From Pseudomonas capeferrum (lineage in GTDB: Bacteria; Pseudomonadota; Gammaproteobacteria; Pseudomonadales; Pseudomonadaceae): a DNA stretch of 64,000 nt. Below the pieces are notes generated by a model. It was given only the letters and a program-made list of their open reading frames with translations. It ran no database searches and was not told where the DNA came from. The first letter of the stretch is position 1; each line of letters opens with the position of its first letter. This document shows positions 25,477-34,178 of the stretch, piece by piece. The stretch spans positions 230,058 through 294,057 of the forward strand of contig NZ_JMIT01000003.1 in NCBI RefSeq assembly GCF_000731675.1. The letters run 5' to 3'. The position numbers were made by a program, and so were the translations under genes.

Positions 25477-26490
25477 ATGACGATCCGTCCGCAACCGCTG
25501 ATGCGCACCCTGGCCGCCGCTGTACTGAGCCTGGTGATCGGCGCGCCGGCCGCCATGGCAGACGCACCGGTAACACTGACCCTGTACAACGGGCAGCACA
25601 AGGAAATCGGCGACGCCATCGCCAAGGCCTACGAGGCCAAGACTGGCATTCACATCAATATCCGCAAGGGCAGCAGCAACCAGCTGGCCAGCCAGATCAT
25701 CGAAGAAGGCGAGCGCTCGCCGGCCGATGTCATCTACACCGAAGAGTCGCCGCCGCTGAACAACCTGGGCGAACTGGGCCTGCTGGCGAAGATCGACGAC
25801 GCCACCTTGAACATGCTTCCCAAGGAATACGTGGCTGCCAACGGCACCTGGATGGGCGTTACCGCGCGTACCCGCGTCGTGGTGTTCAACCCCAAGCAAA
25901 TCGATGAGAAAGACCTGCCGCAATCGGTAATGGACTTCGCCAACCCTGAGTGGGATGGCCGCGTCGGCTTCGTACCGACCAGCGGTGCCTTCCAGGAACA
26001 GGCCGTGGCCATTCTGAAGATGCACGGGCGTGACGCTGCCGAAGAGTGGCTGACCGGCCTGAAAGCCTTCGGCAAGACCTACACCAACAACATGGTGGCG
26101 CTCAAGGCCGTGGAAAAAGGCGAAGTCGCCGCCGTGCTGGTGAACAACTACTACTGGTATGCCCTTGAGCGTGAGCGCGGCAAGCTGGACTCCAAGCTGT
26201 ACTACCTGGCCGACGGCGATGCCGGTGGCCTGGTGACCATCTCTGGCGCCGCCGCAGTCAAGGCCAGCAAGCACCCCAAGGAAGCCCAGGCCCTGCTCAA
26301 CTGGATGGCCAGCGAAGAAGGCCAGCGCGTGATCACCCAGACCACCGCCGAATACCCACTGCACAAGGGCATGGTGTCCGACCGTGGCTTGAAGCCGTTC
26401 GAAGAGCTGCGCCCGCCGAAGATCTCGCCGGCCGACCTTGGCAACGCCGAGGAAGCGCTGGAGCTTGAACGTGAGGTCGGCCTGCTCTGA
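25477..26490 (+). CDS. Iron(III)-type ABC transporter substrate-binding protein
   Basis: 337 residues. Signal peptide (about residues 1-27, ending GAPAAMA), mature start DAPVTLTLYNGQHKEIGDAI. YNGQHKE, TYTNNMVAL and the tyrosine-rich NNYYWYALERERG agree with FbpA/HitA/FutA-type ferric-binding proteins, where paired tyrosines bind Fe3+. The start at 25477 is preceded by GAGGAAG. The longer frame from 25342 reads through the promoter region and has no leader. The permease follows directly (TGATG overlap). I see no convincing Fur box upstream. Confidence 0.88.
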   Translation: MTIRPQPLMRTLAAAVLSLVIGAPAAMADAPVTLTLYNGQHKEIGDAIAKAYEAKTGIHINIRKGSSNQLASQIIEEGERSPADVIYTEESPPLNNLGELGLLAKIDDATLNMLPKEYVAANGTWMGVTARTRVVVFNPKQIDEKDLPQSVMDFANPEWDGRVGFVPTSGAFQEQAVAILKMHGRDAAEEWLTGLKAFGKTYTNNMVALKAVEKGEVAAVLVNNYYWYALERERGKLDSKLYYLADGDAGGLVTISGAAAVKASKHPKEAQALLNWMASEEGQRVITQTTAEYPLHKGMVSDRGLKPFEELRPPKISPADLGNAEEALELEREVGLL

Positions 26491-28055
26491 TGACCGCCGC
26501 CCTGTCCGAGCCGGTGCCGGTACGCTTCGTACCGCGCCGCAAGCGCCCCTCGATCTGGGTGGTGCTGCCTGTGCTGTTTCTGGTGGCGATGAGCCTGCTG
26601 CCGCTGGCGTATGTCGCCCTCAAGGCCTGGGAAGCAGGCTGGCGAGAGGCCCTGCATCTGCTCTGGCGCCCGTTCGTCTGGGGCCTGATGCGCAACACCC
26701 TGATGCTCATGTTCGGGGTGACGCTGGTGTGCATGGTGGTCGGGCTGGCCCTGGCCTGGCTGCTCGAACGCAGCAACCTGGCGGGCCGTCGGCTGTGGGG
26801 CGTAGTGCTGTGCTTGCCGTTCGCAGTGCCCTCGTTCGTCAGCAGCTTTACCTGGGTATCGCTGAGCTCGGACTTCGAAGGCCTCGGCGGGGCCATCCTG
26901 GTCATGGCCCTGTCCAAGTATCCCCTGGTGTTCCTTCCAGTGGCCGCCACCCTGCGCAACGTCGACACCTCGCTTGAAGAGTCGGCACGCACGCTAGGCT
27001 GCAGCCGCTGGGGGGTGTTCGTCAAGGTGACCCTGCCGCTGCTGTGGCCATCGATGCTGGGCGGCGCGCTGCTGATTGCCCTGCACATGCTGGTGGAATT
27101 TGGCGCCTTGTCGATTCTTGGCCTGCAGACCTTCACCACGGCTATCTACCAGCAGTTCGAGCTGGAGTTCAGCAACGCCAACGCTGCCATGCTCTCGGCC
27201 GTGCTGCTGGCGCTGTGCCTGATCATGCTGTGGCTGGAGCTGCGGGTGCGCGGCAAGGCCCGCCATGTGCGCATCGGCCAAGGCGTGGCGCGCCGCGCGC
27301 AACCGGTGCGCCTGCGCGGCTGGGCGCCGTTGGCCCAGCTGTTCTGCGTGGCCCTGGCGGTACTGGGCAGCGGCATCCCACTGGCGATGCTCGGCTACTG
27401 GTTGAGTGTCGGCTCGTCGGCAGCGTTCCCGGTGGCGGAAATCTCCAAAGCGCTGCTCACGTCGCTGTCGGTGTCGCTTGGCGGCGCGGGCTTGTGCGTG
27501 TTGCTGGCACTGCCGATCAGCTTCCTGGTGGTGCGCTACAAAGGCCGCCTGGCGATCTGGGCCGAACGCCTGCCCTACCTGCTGCATGCCCTGCCGGGCC
27601 TGGTGATCGCGCTGACCCTGGTGTTCTTCGCCTTGCACTATGTGCCGGCGCTGTACCAGACCACTGCCCTGTTGTTGCTGGCCTACGGGTTGCTGTTCCT
27701 GCCGCTGGCCCAGGCCCCGGTACGCACCGCCTTGAACAAGGCCTCGCCCACCCTCGAAGAGGCCGCGCGCACCCTGGGCGCCAGCAGCTTCACGGCGTTT
27801 TGCCGGGTGACGCTGCCGATCATCTTCCCAGCCTTGGCGGCGGCGTTCGCGCTGGTGTTCCTCGATGCCATGAAGGAGCTGACCGCTACCCTGCTACTCA
27901 GCCCGACCGGCATGACCACCCTGGCCACCGAGGTCTGGGCACATACCGCCAACGTCGAGTTTGCAGCGGCGGCGCCTTATGCAGCGCTGCTGATCGTGGT
28001 GTCGGGGTTGCCGGTGTATTTGCTGACGACGCGGATGTATTTGAACAAGGCGTGA
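26490..28055 (+). CDS. Iron(III)-type ABC transporter permease (fused two-domain)
   Basis: 521 residues with about 12 membrane segments and two copies of the ABC permease coupling loop: EESARTLGCSRWGVFVKVTL and EEAARTLGASSFTAFCRVTL. This is the FbpB/HitB/ThiP-like double permease. It overlaps the binding protein by one base (TGATG). No ATPase gene of the FbpC type lies beside it: the next features are an inverted-repeat element and a chemoreceptor on the other strand. The pair probably borrows an ATPase encoded elsewhere. Confidence 0.9.
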   Translation: MTAALSEPVPVRFVPRRKRPSIWVVLPVLFLVAMSLLPLAYVALKAWEAGWREALHLLWRPFVWGLMRNTLMLMFGVTLVCMVVGLALAWLLERSNLAGRRLWGVVLCLPFAVPSFVSSFTWVSLSSDFEGLGGAILVMALSKYPLVFLPVAATLRNVDTSLEESARTLGCSRWGVFVKVTLPLLWPSMLGGALLIALHMLVEFGALSILGLQTFTTAIYQQFELEFSNANAAMLSAVLLALCLIMLWLELRVRGKARHVRIGQGVARRAQPVRLRGWAPLAQLFCVALAVLGSGIPLAMLGYWLSVGSSAAFPVAEISKALLTSLSVSLGGAGLCVLLALPISFLVVRYKGRLAIWAERLPYLLHALPGLVIALTLVFFALHYVPALYQTTALLLLAYGLLFLPLAQAPVRTALNKASPTLEEAARTLGASSFTAFCRVTLPIIFPALAAAFALVFLDAMKELTATLLLSPTGMTTLATEVWAHTANVEFAAAAPYAALLIVVSGLPVYLLTTRMYLNKA

Positions 28056-28356
28056 TGTGTACGCCTTGAGTCATTGATCGCAGCATAAATCGAGCGCCGC
28101 CCGCGCGGCGCTTCGCGGGACAAGCCCGCTCCCACATCCGTTTCGGGCCAGTGAGTCCTGTTATATAGGCGCGCGCCCCCTTGCTTGTACGGCGCGATAT
28201 TGAGCCGGGCGCCAAGGGGTCGCGCGCCAATGCCCCAGGAATAACTGGCCCGAAACGGATGTGGGAGCGGGCTTGTCCCGCGAAGCGCCGCGCGGGCGGC
28301 GCTCGATCTGATAGGCGCAGAAAGACGCCCGGCGAACACAAGCTCCCCCACTCATC
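28056..28356. other. Intergenic region filled by a REP element
   Basis: 301 bp between the convergent permease and chemoreceptor genes. The inverted-repeat element at 28089-28307 takes up most of it. No gene or separate T-tailed terminator is seen. Confidence 0.8.
28089..28307. repeat. REP element with 64-bp perfect inverted arms
   Basis: Arms 28089-28152 and 28244-28307 are exact reverse complements over 64 bp, including the REP core GCGGGACAAGCCCGCTCCCA. The 91-bp spacer carries an inner inverted repeat (28168-28183 with 28213-28228, 15 of 16 positions). The whole 219-bp unit could fold into one long hairpin. No ORF lies inside. It resembles a REPIN (paired REPs mobilised in trans by a RAYT transposase), but with longer arms than the other copies in the window. 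Confidence 0.92.
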
Positions 28357-30291
28357 TCAAGCCCTGAACTGCCCCAGGCTAGCCCGTAACTGCGCCGCCA
28401 GGTCATCCAGCACCTTGCTGCTGGCCGTAGTCTGCATCACCACCTCAGCCGAACGTTCAGCCTGGGCATGGATGGTCTCCACCCGCCCGCGCACCGCCTG
28501 CGCCCCATGCGCCTGCTGTTCTGCCGCGCGGGTCGCCAGCCCGATCGCCGCATGCACCTGCTCCACCGCCACCTGCACCGACTGCTGGCGGCGCTCGTTC
28601 TCGCGCAGCACCAACAACCCTTCACTGGCCTTGAGCCCCGCCTGGCTGATGGTTGCCACCGCCTCCTTGGCGCCTTTTTGCAGCGCGGCAATATGCGCCT
28701 GGATATCCCCCGTCGAGCTTTGCGTCTTGCTGGCCAGCGCACGCACCTCATCGGCCACCACGGCAAACCCACGCCCGGTCTCCCCGGCCCGCGCTGCTTC
28801 AATTGCCGCGTTCAACGCCAGCAGGTTGGTCTGTTCGGCAATGCCGTGGATCACCGTCAGTACCACCTCGATCTGCTCACTCTGCTTGGCCAGCCGTTCG
28901 ATCACATGGGAGCCGGTCTCCACCTGCCCTGCCAAGCTCTCGATCAAACCGGCGAGCTGGGTCGAGGTGCGGCTGTTCTCATCCGTCGCCTGGCGGATGT
29001 CCACTACTTGCTGCAAGGCCGACTGCATGGCGTGGCTCTCGGCCTGCGCCTCATCGGCCATGCTCGACAGATCACGCAGGCTGGCAGCCACTTCATCCCG
29101 TTGCAGCGCAGCAGCGGCATCGGCGCCGGCATTGCGCTGGGCCATGGCACCAATCTCGACGCCGGTACGCTGCGCCACCTCGCCGGCTTCACGCACAATG
29201 GGCTGCAGCTTGTCGACGAAGCGGTTGACCGCCGAAGCCATGTCGCCAATCTCGTCGCGGCTGTCGAGGCTGACGCGCTTGGTCAGGTCGCCTTCGCCAG
29301 CGGCCAGATCGTTCAGGGCATCGATCAACAGGCGCAGCTTGCTGAGCACGCGGCGACCCAGCACCACCGCCACCACCAGCAACACACCAAGGCCCACCAG
29401 TACCAGGCCCAGGCCAATGCGCCAACGCAGTTCGGCAGCGGCTTCGCGCACGGTCTGCGCGGTATTGGCCTGCATGGCGGTGGCACTGCCCTGCGCCGTT
29501 TCCAGGCGTTCACGCAGGGCCTTGCCACTGTCGGCGGCGGCGCCATTGAGGCTATCACCCACCAGTTGCTCACCACTGGCGATCAAGGCAGCAAAACGCT
29601 GGTCAAGGGCCGCCAGCTCCTGATCGACGCCGGCAGTGGAAACACCCATCAGCACCTTGCCAATTTCCGCACCATTCGGGTTGATCGACGCCTCGACGAA
29701 ATACACCGCCGGGTCGCGGCGCGCCGCCTCGATGACCTTGTCCAGCGCCCGCTCGCCCTGCCCCTTCTCCATCAACGCCTGGTTGATCGGGTTTTGCCGG
29801 TTGAGGTAGCGGGTCAGGTGCTGGCCCTGGGCGTCGTCGTAGACCACGAACAGCACATTGGGGTTGCGCTGGGCACGCCGGGCGAAATCGGAGAGCACCG
29901 GCACGTCGTTATCCCAGATCGCCCGCGGCGCCACCGAGGCCAGCAGCTCGGCCATGTCGTTGGCGGAATCCTTGAGGTTCTTTTCCAGGGTCGTGCGCAG
30001 TTGCTGCTGCTCGTTCTGCAGGCGCGTGGACAACCCCGCACTCAGGCGCTGACGCGTGCTGCTGGAGAGGCTGTCGAGGCCCGAGCGCACCTCCTGCCCG
30101 GCCTGCTCCAGCTCGCTGGCAAGCTTGCGGCTGTCGGTACCCAGGCGCTCGCCAAGGTCAGCCTCCAGGGCGGTGACGGTGCTTCGGGTCAGCGCAACGG
30201 CCACCAGTACCTGCACCAAAAGGGCGATACCAAGGGCAACAAACACAGGCCGCAAAAGGCGGCTTCGTAACAGTGAGAGGATGGCAGACAC
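28357..30291 (-). CDS. Methyl-accepting chemotaxis protein
   Basis: 644 residues from GTG 30291, which has GAGGG seven bases before it; an upstream ATG frame lacks a site. TM1 is at about residues 16-35 and TM2 at about 291-312. The periplasmic sensor between them includes NPNVLFVVYDDAQGQHLTRYL and AVYFVEASINPNGAEIGKVL, a Cache-like pattern. A HAMP domain follows (GEGDLTKRVSLDSRDEIG), then the signalling domain with hairpin tip IAEQTNLLALNAAIEAARAG and RGFAVVADEVRALA. It should report to CheA/CheW. No C-terminal CheR pentapeptide is visible. The ligand is unknown. Confidence 0.93.
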   Translation of the reverse strand: MSAILSLLRSRLLRPVFVALGIALLVQVLVAVALTRSTVTALEADLGERLGTDSRKLASELEQAGQEVRSGLDSLSSSTRQRLSAGLSTRLQNEQQQLRTTLEKNLKDSANDMAELLASVAPRAIWDNDVPVLSDFARRAQRNPNVLFVVYDDAQGQHLTRYLNRQNPINQALMEKGQGERALDKVIEAARRDPAVYFVEASINPNGAEIGKVLMGVSTAGVDQELAALDQRFAALIASGEQLVGDSLNGAAADSGKALRERLETAQGSATAMQANTAQTVREAAAELRWRIGLGLVLVGLGVLLVVAVVLGRRVLSKLRLLIDALNDLAAGEGDLTKRVSLDSRDEIGDMASAVNRFVDKLQPIVREAGEVAQRTGVEIGAMAQRNAGADAAAALQRDEVAASLRDLSSMADEAQAESHAMQSALQQVVDIRQATDENSRTSTQLAGLIESLAGQVETGSHVIERLAKQSEQIEVVLTVIHGIAEQTNLLALNAAIEAARAGETGRGFAVVADEVRALASKTQSSTGDIQAHIAALQKGAKEAVATISQAGLKASEGLLVLRENERRQQSVQVAVEQVHAAIGLATRAAEQQAHGAQAVRGRVETIHAQAERSAEVVMQTTASSKVLDDLAAQLRASLGQFRA

Positions 30292-30419
30292 GGTGTAACC
30301 CTCGTGTTTACTGGCGCCACTATTTTGATGGCATCTACAGAAACTTCTTACAGCAAGGGTTATGCCGGGAACAGCAGGGATATGCGCCAAGGTCTAGCAG
30401 CCCAGGCCTACAAACAAAA

Positions 30420-30449
30420 ACGCCGCGATCCCTTGCGGGGTCGCGGCGT
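30420..30449 (-). terminator. Rho-independent terminator after purA
   Basis: On the - strand ACGCCGCGA pairs with TCGCGGCGT (30420-30428 with 30441-30449) around a CCC..GGG inner stem, followed by TTTTTGTTTG. Confidence 0.9.
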
Positions 30450-30470
30450 CAGATCAGCCTGGAAAGCGGA

Positions 30471-31763
30471 TCAGGCGAACGGATGACGCAGCACGATGGT
30501 CTCGTTGCGGTCCGGGCCGGTGGAGATGATGTCGATCGGCGCACCGGTCAGCTCCTCGATACGCTTGATGTAAGCGCGAGCAGCTTCTGGCAACTCTTCC
30601 AGGGTCTTGGCACCCAGGGTCGACTCGCTCCAGCCTGGCATCTCTTCGTACACCGGCTCCAGGCCGATGTAGCTGTCGGCATCGGAAGGCGCGTCGATGA
30701 CAGCACCGTTCTCGTTCTTGTAGCCAACGCAGATGTTGATGGTTTCCAGGCCGTCCAGTACGTCCAGCTTGGTCAGGCAGATACCCGAGATGCTGTTGAC
30801 GTCGATGGCGCGACGCAGGATGACGGCATCGAACCAGCCGCAGCGACGGGCACGGCCGGTGGTCGAACCGAACTCATGACCACGCTTGGCCAGGGTAGCG
30901 CCAGTCTCGTCGAACAATTCGGTCGGGAACGGGCCGGAACCGACACGGGTGGTGTAGGCCTTGGTGATACCGAGGATGTAGTCCAGGTACATCGGGCCAA
31001 CGCCGGAGCCGGTCGAGATACCGCCAGCGGTGGTGTTGGAGCTGGTGACGTACGGGTAGGTACCGTGGTCGATGTCCAGCAGCGAGCCCTGGGCGCCTTC
31101 GAACATGATGTCCTTGCCGGCGCGGCGCAGGTTGTGCAGCTCGGCGGTGACGTCGAGCATCATCGGCTTGAGCTGCTCGGCGTAGGCCATGCACTCGTCC
31201 AGGGTCTGCTGGAAGTCGATGGCCGGCTCTTTGTAGTAGTTCACCAGCTGGAAGTTGTGGTAGTCCAGCAGCTCACCGAGCTTGGCGGCGAAACGCTCAC
31301 GGTGGAACAGGTCACCGACGCGCAGGCCACGGCGTGCGACCTTGTCTTCGTATGCTGGGCCGATACCACGGCCGGTGGTGCCGATCTTGGCTTCGCCACG
31401 GGCTTTCTCGCGGGCCTGGTCCAGGGCCACGTGGTACGACAGAATCAGCGGCGCAGCCGGGCTGATGCGCAGGCGCTCGCGCACCGGTACGCCCTTCTCT
31501 TCCAGCTTGGTGATTTCACGCATCAGGGCATCTGGAGCAACGACCACGCCGTTGCCGATCAGGCACTGAACGCCTTCACGCAGGATGCCCGACGGAATCA
31601 GGTGCAAAACGGTTTTTTCACCGTTGATCACCAGGGTGTGGCCCGCGTTGTGGCCACCCTGGTAGCGCACTACGGCGGCAGCATGTTCGGTCAGCAGATC
31701 GACGATCTTGCCTTTGCCCTCATCACCCCACTGGGTGCCCAGGACGACGACATTCTTACCCAT
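30471..31763 (-). CDS. purA: Adenylosuccinate synthetase
   Basis: 430 residues from ATG 31763 (MGKNVVVLGTQWGDEGKGK); an in-frame ATG five codons upstream lacks a ribosome site. The GTP P-loop is GDEGKGK, and the active-site regions YQGGHNAGHT, GTTGRGIGPAYEDK and KLDVLDGLETI are all present. It joins IMP and aspartate using GTP in the first AMP-specific step of purine synthesis. It follows hisZ by 56 bp in the same direction and ends in a strong terminator. Confidence 0.98.
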   Translation of the reverse strand: MGKNVVVLGTQWGDEGKGKIVDLLTEHAAAVVRYQGGHNAGHTLVINGEKTVLHLIPSGILREGVQCLIGNGVVVAPDALMREITKLEEKGVPVRERLRISPAAPLILSYHVALDQAREKARGEAKIGTTGRGIGPAYEDKVARRGLRVGDLFHRERFAAKLGELLDYHNFQLVNYYKEPAIDFQQTLDECMAYAEQLKPMMLDVTAELHNLRRAGKDIMFEGAQGSLLDIDHGTYPYVTSSNTTAGGISTGSGVGPMYLDYILGITKAYTTRVGSGPFPTELFDETGATLAKRGHEFGSTTGRARRCGWFDAVILRRAIDVNSISGICLTKLDVLDGLETINICVGYKNENGAVIDAPSDADSYIGLEPVYEEMPGWSESTLGAKTLEELPEAARAYIKRIEELTGAPIDIISTGPDRNETIVLRHPFA

Positions 31764-31819
31764 TACATTGGTCCTCATTCACGCAAACTTGGTTGCCGGC
31801 CTACTGCCGACGCAGAAAC

Positions 31820-33007
31820 TCACTGGGTCAGCGGCAGAACCTGCCAGCGCCCGTCTTGCTGAATCAATTGCCGATCACAATCCGCCTCGAGAGCAGCACT
31901 CAACGGCTGGCCAGGCAAAGCCTGGACCACACGCTGGCCCTCGTTGCGCAACTGGCAGACCTGCTGCCAGAGGGCCGCGTCGCCACTGTCAGGCATCCAG
32001 ATGCCGCCAGTTGGCAATACGACCTCCGCTCGCCCCAGTGTGACCAGGGTCTTCAAATCCGTGGAGAATCCGGTGGCCGGGCGTGCCCGGCCAAAATCGG
32101 CGCCGATGTCGTCATAGCGACCGCCCTGAGCGATCGATTGACCTTCGCCCGGCACGAACACAGCGAACACCACGCCGGTGTGGTAGTTGTAGCCACGCAG
32201 CTCGCCCAAGTCGAAGTACAGCGGCAGGTCCGGGTAGCGCGACGCCAGGCGATCGGCGATCGCCAGCAGGTCGTCCAGCGCTGCCAGCACGCTGGCCGGG
32301 GCACGGCCCAGGCGCACGCGGGCTTCGGCCAGCACTTCACGGCCACCGCACAGCTCGACCAGGGCACGCAGCATGTTGCCCAGGTCTTTAGGCAGGTCGG
32401 CAGTCAGTGCCTGCACTTCATCGACCGACTTGCGCTGCAGAGCATCGAACAGCTGCTGCTCGACCGCACCCGACAGCCCGGCGGCACGCGCCAGGCCGCG
32501 GTAGATGCCGACATGGCCAAGGTCCATGTGCACATCCGCGACGTCGGTCAGTTGCAGCGTGGCGAGCATCAGGCTGATGACTTCGACATCGCTGGTGGGG
32601 CTGGCATCGCCGTACAGCTCGGCACCCAGCTGGATCGGGCTGCGCGAGGTCGACAGTGCACGCGGCTGGGCGTGCAGCACGCTGCCGGCATAGCACAGGC
32701 GGCTCGGGCCTTCACGGCGCAGGGTGTGGGCGTCGATACGCGCCACCTGCGGGGTGAAGTCGGCACGGAAGCCCATCAGGCGTCCGGACTGCGGGTCGAC
32801 CACCTTGAAGGTGCGCTGATCCAGGTCCTGGCCGGCGCCGGTAAGCAGCGACTCCAGGTACTCGATATGCGGGGTGACAACCAGTTCGTAGCCCCAACTC
32901 TGGAACAGGTCCAACACCTGGCGACGCGCGATCTCGATGCGCGCAGCCTCAGGTGGCAGTACTTCCTCGATGCCATCTGGCAGCAGCCAGCGGTCTACCG
33001 TTGCCAT
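31820..33007 (-). CDS. hisZ: ATP phosphoribosyltransferase regulatory subunit HisZ
   Basis: 395 residues from ATG 33007 (MATVDRWLLPDGIEEVLPPE). It is a class II aminoacyl-tRNA synthetase-like fold without the anticodon domain of HisRS: LGAELYGDASPTSDVEVISLM and YFDLGELRGYNYHTGVVF mirror HisRS motifs. HisZ forms an octamer with the short-form HisG and makes it sensitive to histidine, so a short hisG is expected elsewhere. The longer frame to 33172 has no family similarity at its start. HisRS itself is excluded by the missing C-terminal domain. It lies just upstream of purA. Confidence 0.93.
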   Translation of the reverse strand: MATVDRWLLPDGIEEVLPPEAARIEIARRQVLDLFQSWGYELVVTPHIEYLESLLTGAGQDLDQRTFKVVDPQSGRLMGFRADFTPQVARIDAHTLRREGPSRLCYAGSVLHAQPRALSTSRSPIQLGAELYGDASPTSDVEVISLMLATLQLTDVADVHMDLGHVGIYRGLARAAGLSGAVEQQLFDALQRKSVDEVQALTADLPKDLGNMLRALVELCGGREVLAEARVRLGRAPASVLAALDDLLAIADRLASRYPDLPLYFDLGELRGYNYHTGVVFAVFVPGEGQSIAQGGRYDDIGADFGRARPATGFSTDLKTLVTLGRAEVVLPTGGIWMPDSGDAALWQQVCQLRNEGQRVVQALPGQPLSAALEADCDRQLIQQDGRWQVLPLTQ

Positions 33008-33186
33008 TACGCCATTTCCCCTCTGGTCCGGGCGGCCTGCCTGTGGCGAGCCGTCAGTAAAGCAGGTATCGGCGCACAGCAGCGGGCAGCACTGATCCCA
33101 GCGCAGCCACCGTACCCAATACCCTCGAATTGCCTTGCGACCTGACCAAACCGTCAACTGGCCGTGTGCCAATCAACCTTGCAGAC

Positions 33187-33213
33187 GCAAAAAAGCCGGG
33201 AAATTTCCCGGCT
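33187..33213 (-). terminator. Rho-independent terminator downstream of hflC
   Basis: The perfect palindrome AGCCGGGAAATTTCCCGGCT (33194-33213) is followed on the - strand by TTTTTTGC. It ends the long nnrD-to-hflC transcript before hisZ. Confidence 0.92.
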
Positions 33214-33247
33214 GCCTCATCATACACCCCTTTTCATTCAGGATGCA

Positions 33248-33278
33248 CCCCGCCTGGTGTTTTAGCTGCCAGGCGGGG
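33248..33278. terminator. Second hairpin downstream of hflC
   Basis: 10-bp stem CCCCGCCTGG / CCAGGCGGGG with an 11-nt loop, 30 bp after the hflC stop. It lacks a T-tract on the - strand and may protect the mRNA end ahead of the true terminator at 33187. Confidence 0.55.
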
Positions 33279-33308
33279 CGTTACCCCAATGAAAACGGGC
33301 TCAGAGCA

Positions 33309-34178
33309 TCAAGGCTTGCTCTTGTCTAGGTAGCGGAAGAACTCGTTCTTCGGGTCCAGGACCAGCACGTCGCTCTTGCTGGAGAAGCTTTCGCGGTACG
33401 CCTGCAGGCTACGGTGGAACGCATAGAAATCAGCGTCCTGGGTGTAGGCCTTGGCGTAGATGGCGGCCGCCTGGGCGTCACCGTCACCGCGGGTTTCTTC
33501 AGCTTCACGGTAGGCTTCGGCCAGCAGTACACGGCGCTGACGGTCGGCATCCGCACGGATACCCTCGGCCAGCTCGTTACCTTTGGCGCGATGCTCGCGA
33601 GCCTCACGTTCACGCTCGGTGCTCATACGGTCGAACACGCTGCGGTTGACTTCCTTCGGCAGGTCGATGGCCTTGACGCGAACGTCGACCACCTCGATAC
33701 CCAGCTCCTTGTTGGCCATGCGGTTCAGCGAAGCGGTGATGTCAGCCATCAACGCGTCACGCTCACCGGATACCACTTCGTGCAGGGTACGTTTACCGAA
33801 CTGGTCACGCAGGCCGCTTTCCAGACGACGCGACAGACGTTCGTCGGCGATCTGCTTGAGGCCGGACGTGGCGGTGTAGAAGCGCTCGGCATCCTTGACG
33901 CGCCACTTGGCGTAGGCGTCGACCATGACCGCTTTCTTCTCCAGGGTCAGGAACCGCTGGGTCGGAGCATCAAGGGTCATCAGACGGGCGTCGAACTTGC
34001 GCACCTGGTTCACATAAGGAACCTTCACATGCAGGCCTGGCTGGACATCCGCCTGGACCACACGGCCGAATTGCAGCAGCACGGCGCGTTCGGTCTGCGA
34101 GACGATGTAGAAGCAGTTCCAGGCCACGACGGCCAGCACCACAGCGGCGATCAGGGCGATCAGCGATCTATTGCTCAT
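33309..34178 (-). CDS. hflC: FtsH protease modulator HflC
   Basis: 289 residues. One N-terminal membrane anchor (LIALIAAVVLAVVAWNCFYIV) and an SPFH/band-7 domain (TERAVLLQFGRVVQADVQPG, VDVRVKAIDLPKEVNRSVFDRM), ending in a helical region (RAKGNELAEGIRADADRQ). With HflK it forms a large periplasm-facing cage around FtsH in the inner membrane and limits its proteolysis. The ATG overlaps the hflK stop by one base (TGATG), which couples the two subunits. Confidence 0.96.
   Translation of the reverse strand: MSNRSLIALIAAVVLAVVAWNCFYIVSQTERAVLLQFGRVVQADVQPGLHVKVPYVNQVRKFDARLMTLDAPTQRFLTLEKKAVMVDAYAKWRVKDAERFYTATSGLKQIADERLSRRLESGLRDQFGKRTLHEVVSGERDALMADITASLNRMANKELGIEVVDVRVKAIDLPKEVNRSVFDRMSTEREREAREHRAKGNELAEGIRADADRQRRVLLAEAYREAEETRGDGDAQAAAIYAKAYTQDADFYAFHRSLQAYRESFSSKSDVLVLDPKNEFFRYLDKSKP

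Larger units (their letters stand above)
33008..33308. other. Intergenic region between hflC and hisZ
   Basis: 301 bp holding the hflC terminator (33187-33213), a second GC hairpin (33248-33278), and about 180 bp that should contain the hisZ-purA promoter. No gene is seen. Confidence 0.6.

Noticed and set aside
28089..28307. Insertion sequence with 64-bp terminal inverted repeats
   Set aside because: The 91-bp interior has no transposase and is itself palindromic. The REP core in the arms points to a REP-derived element.
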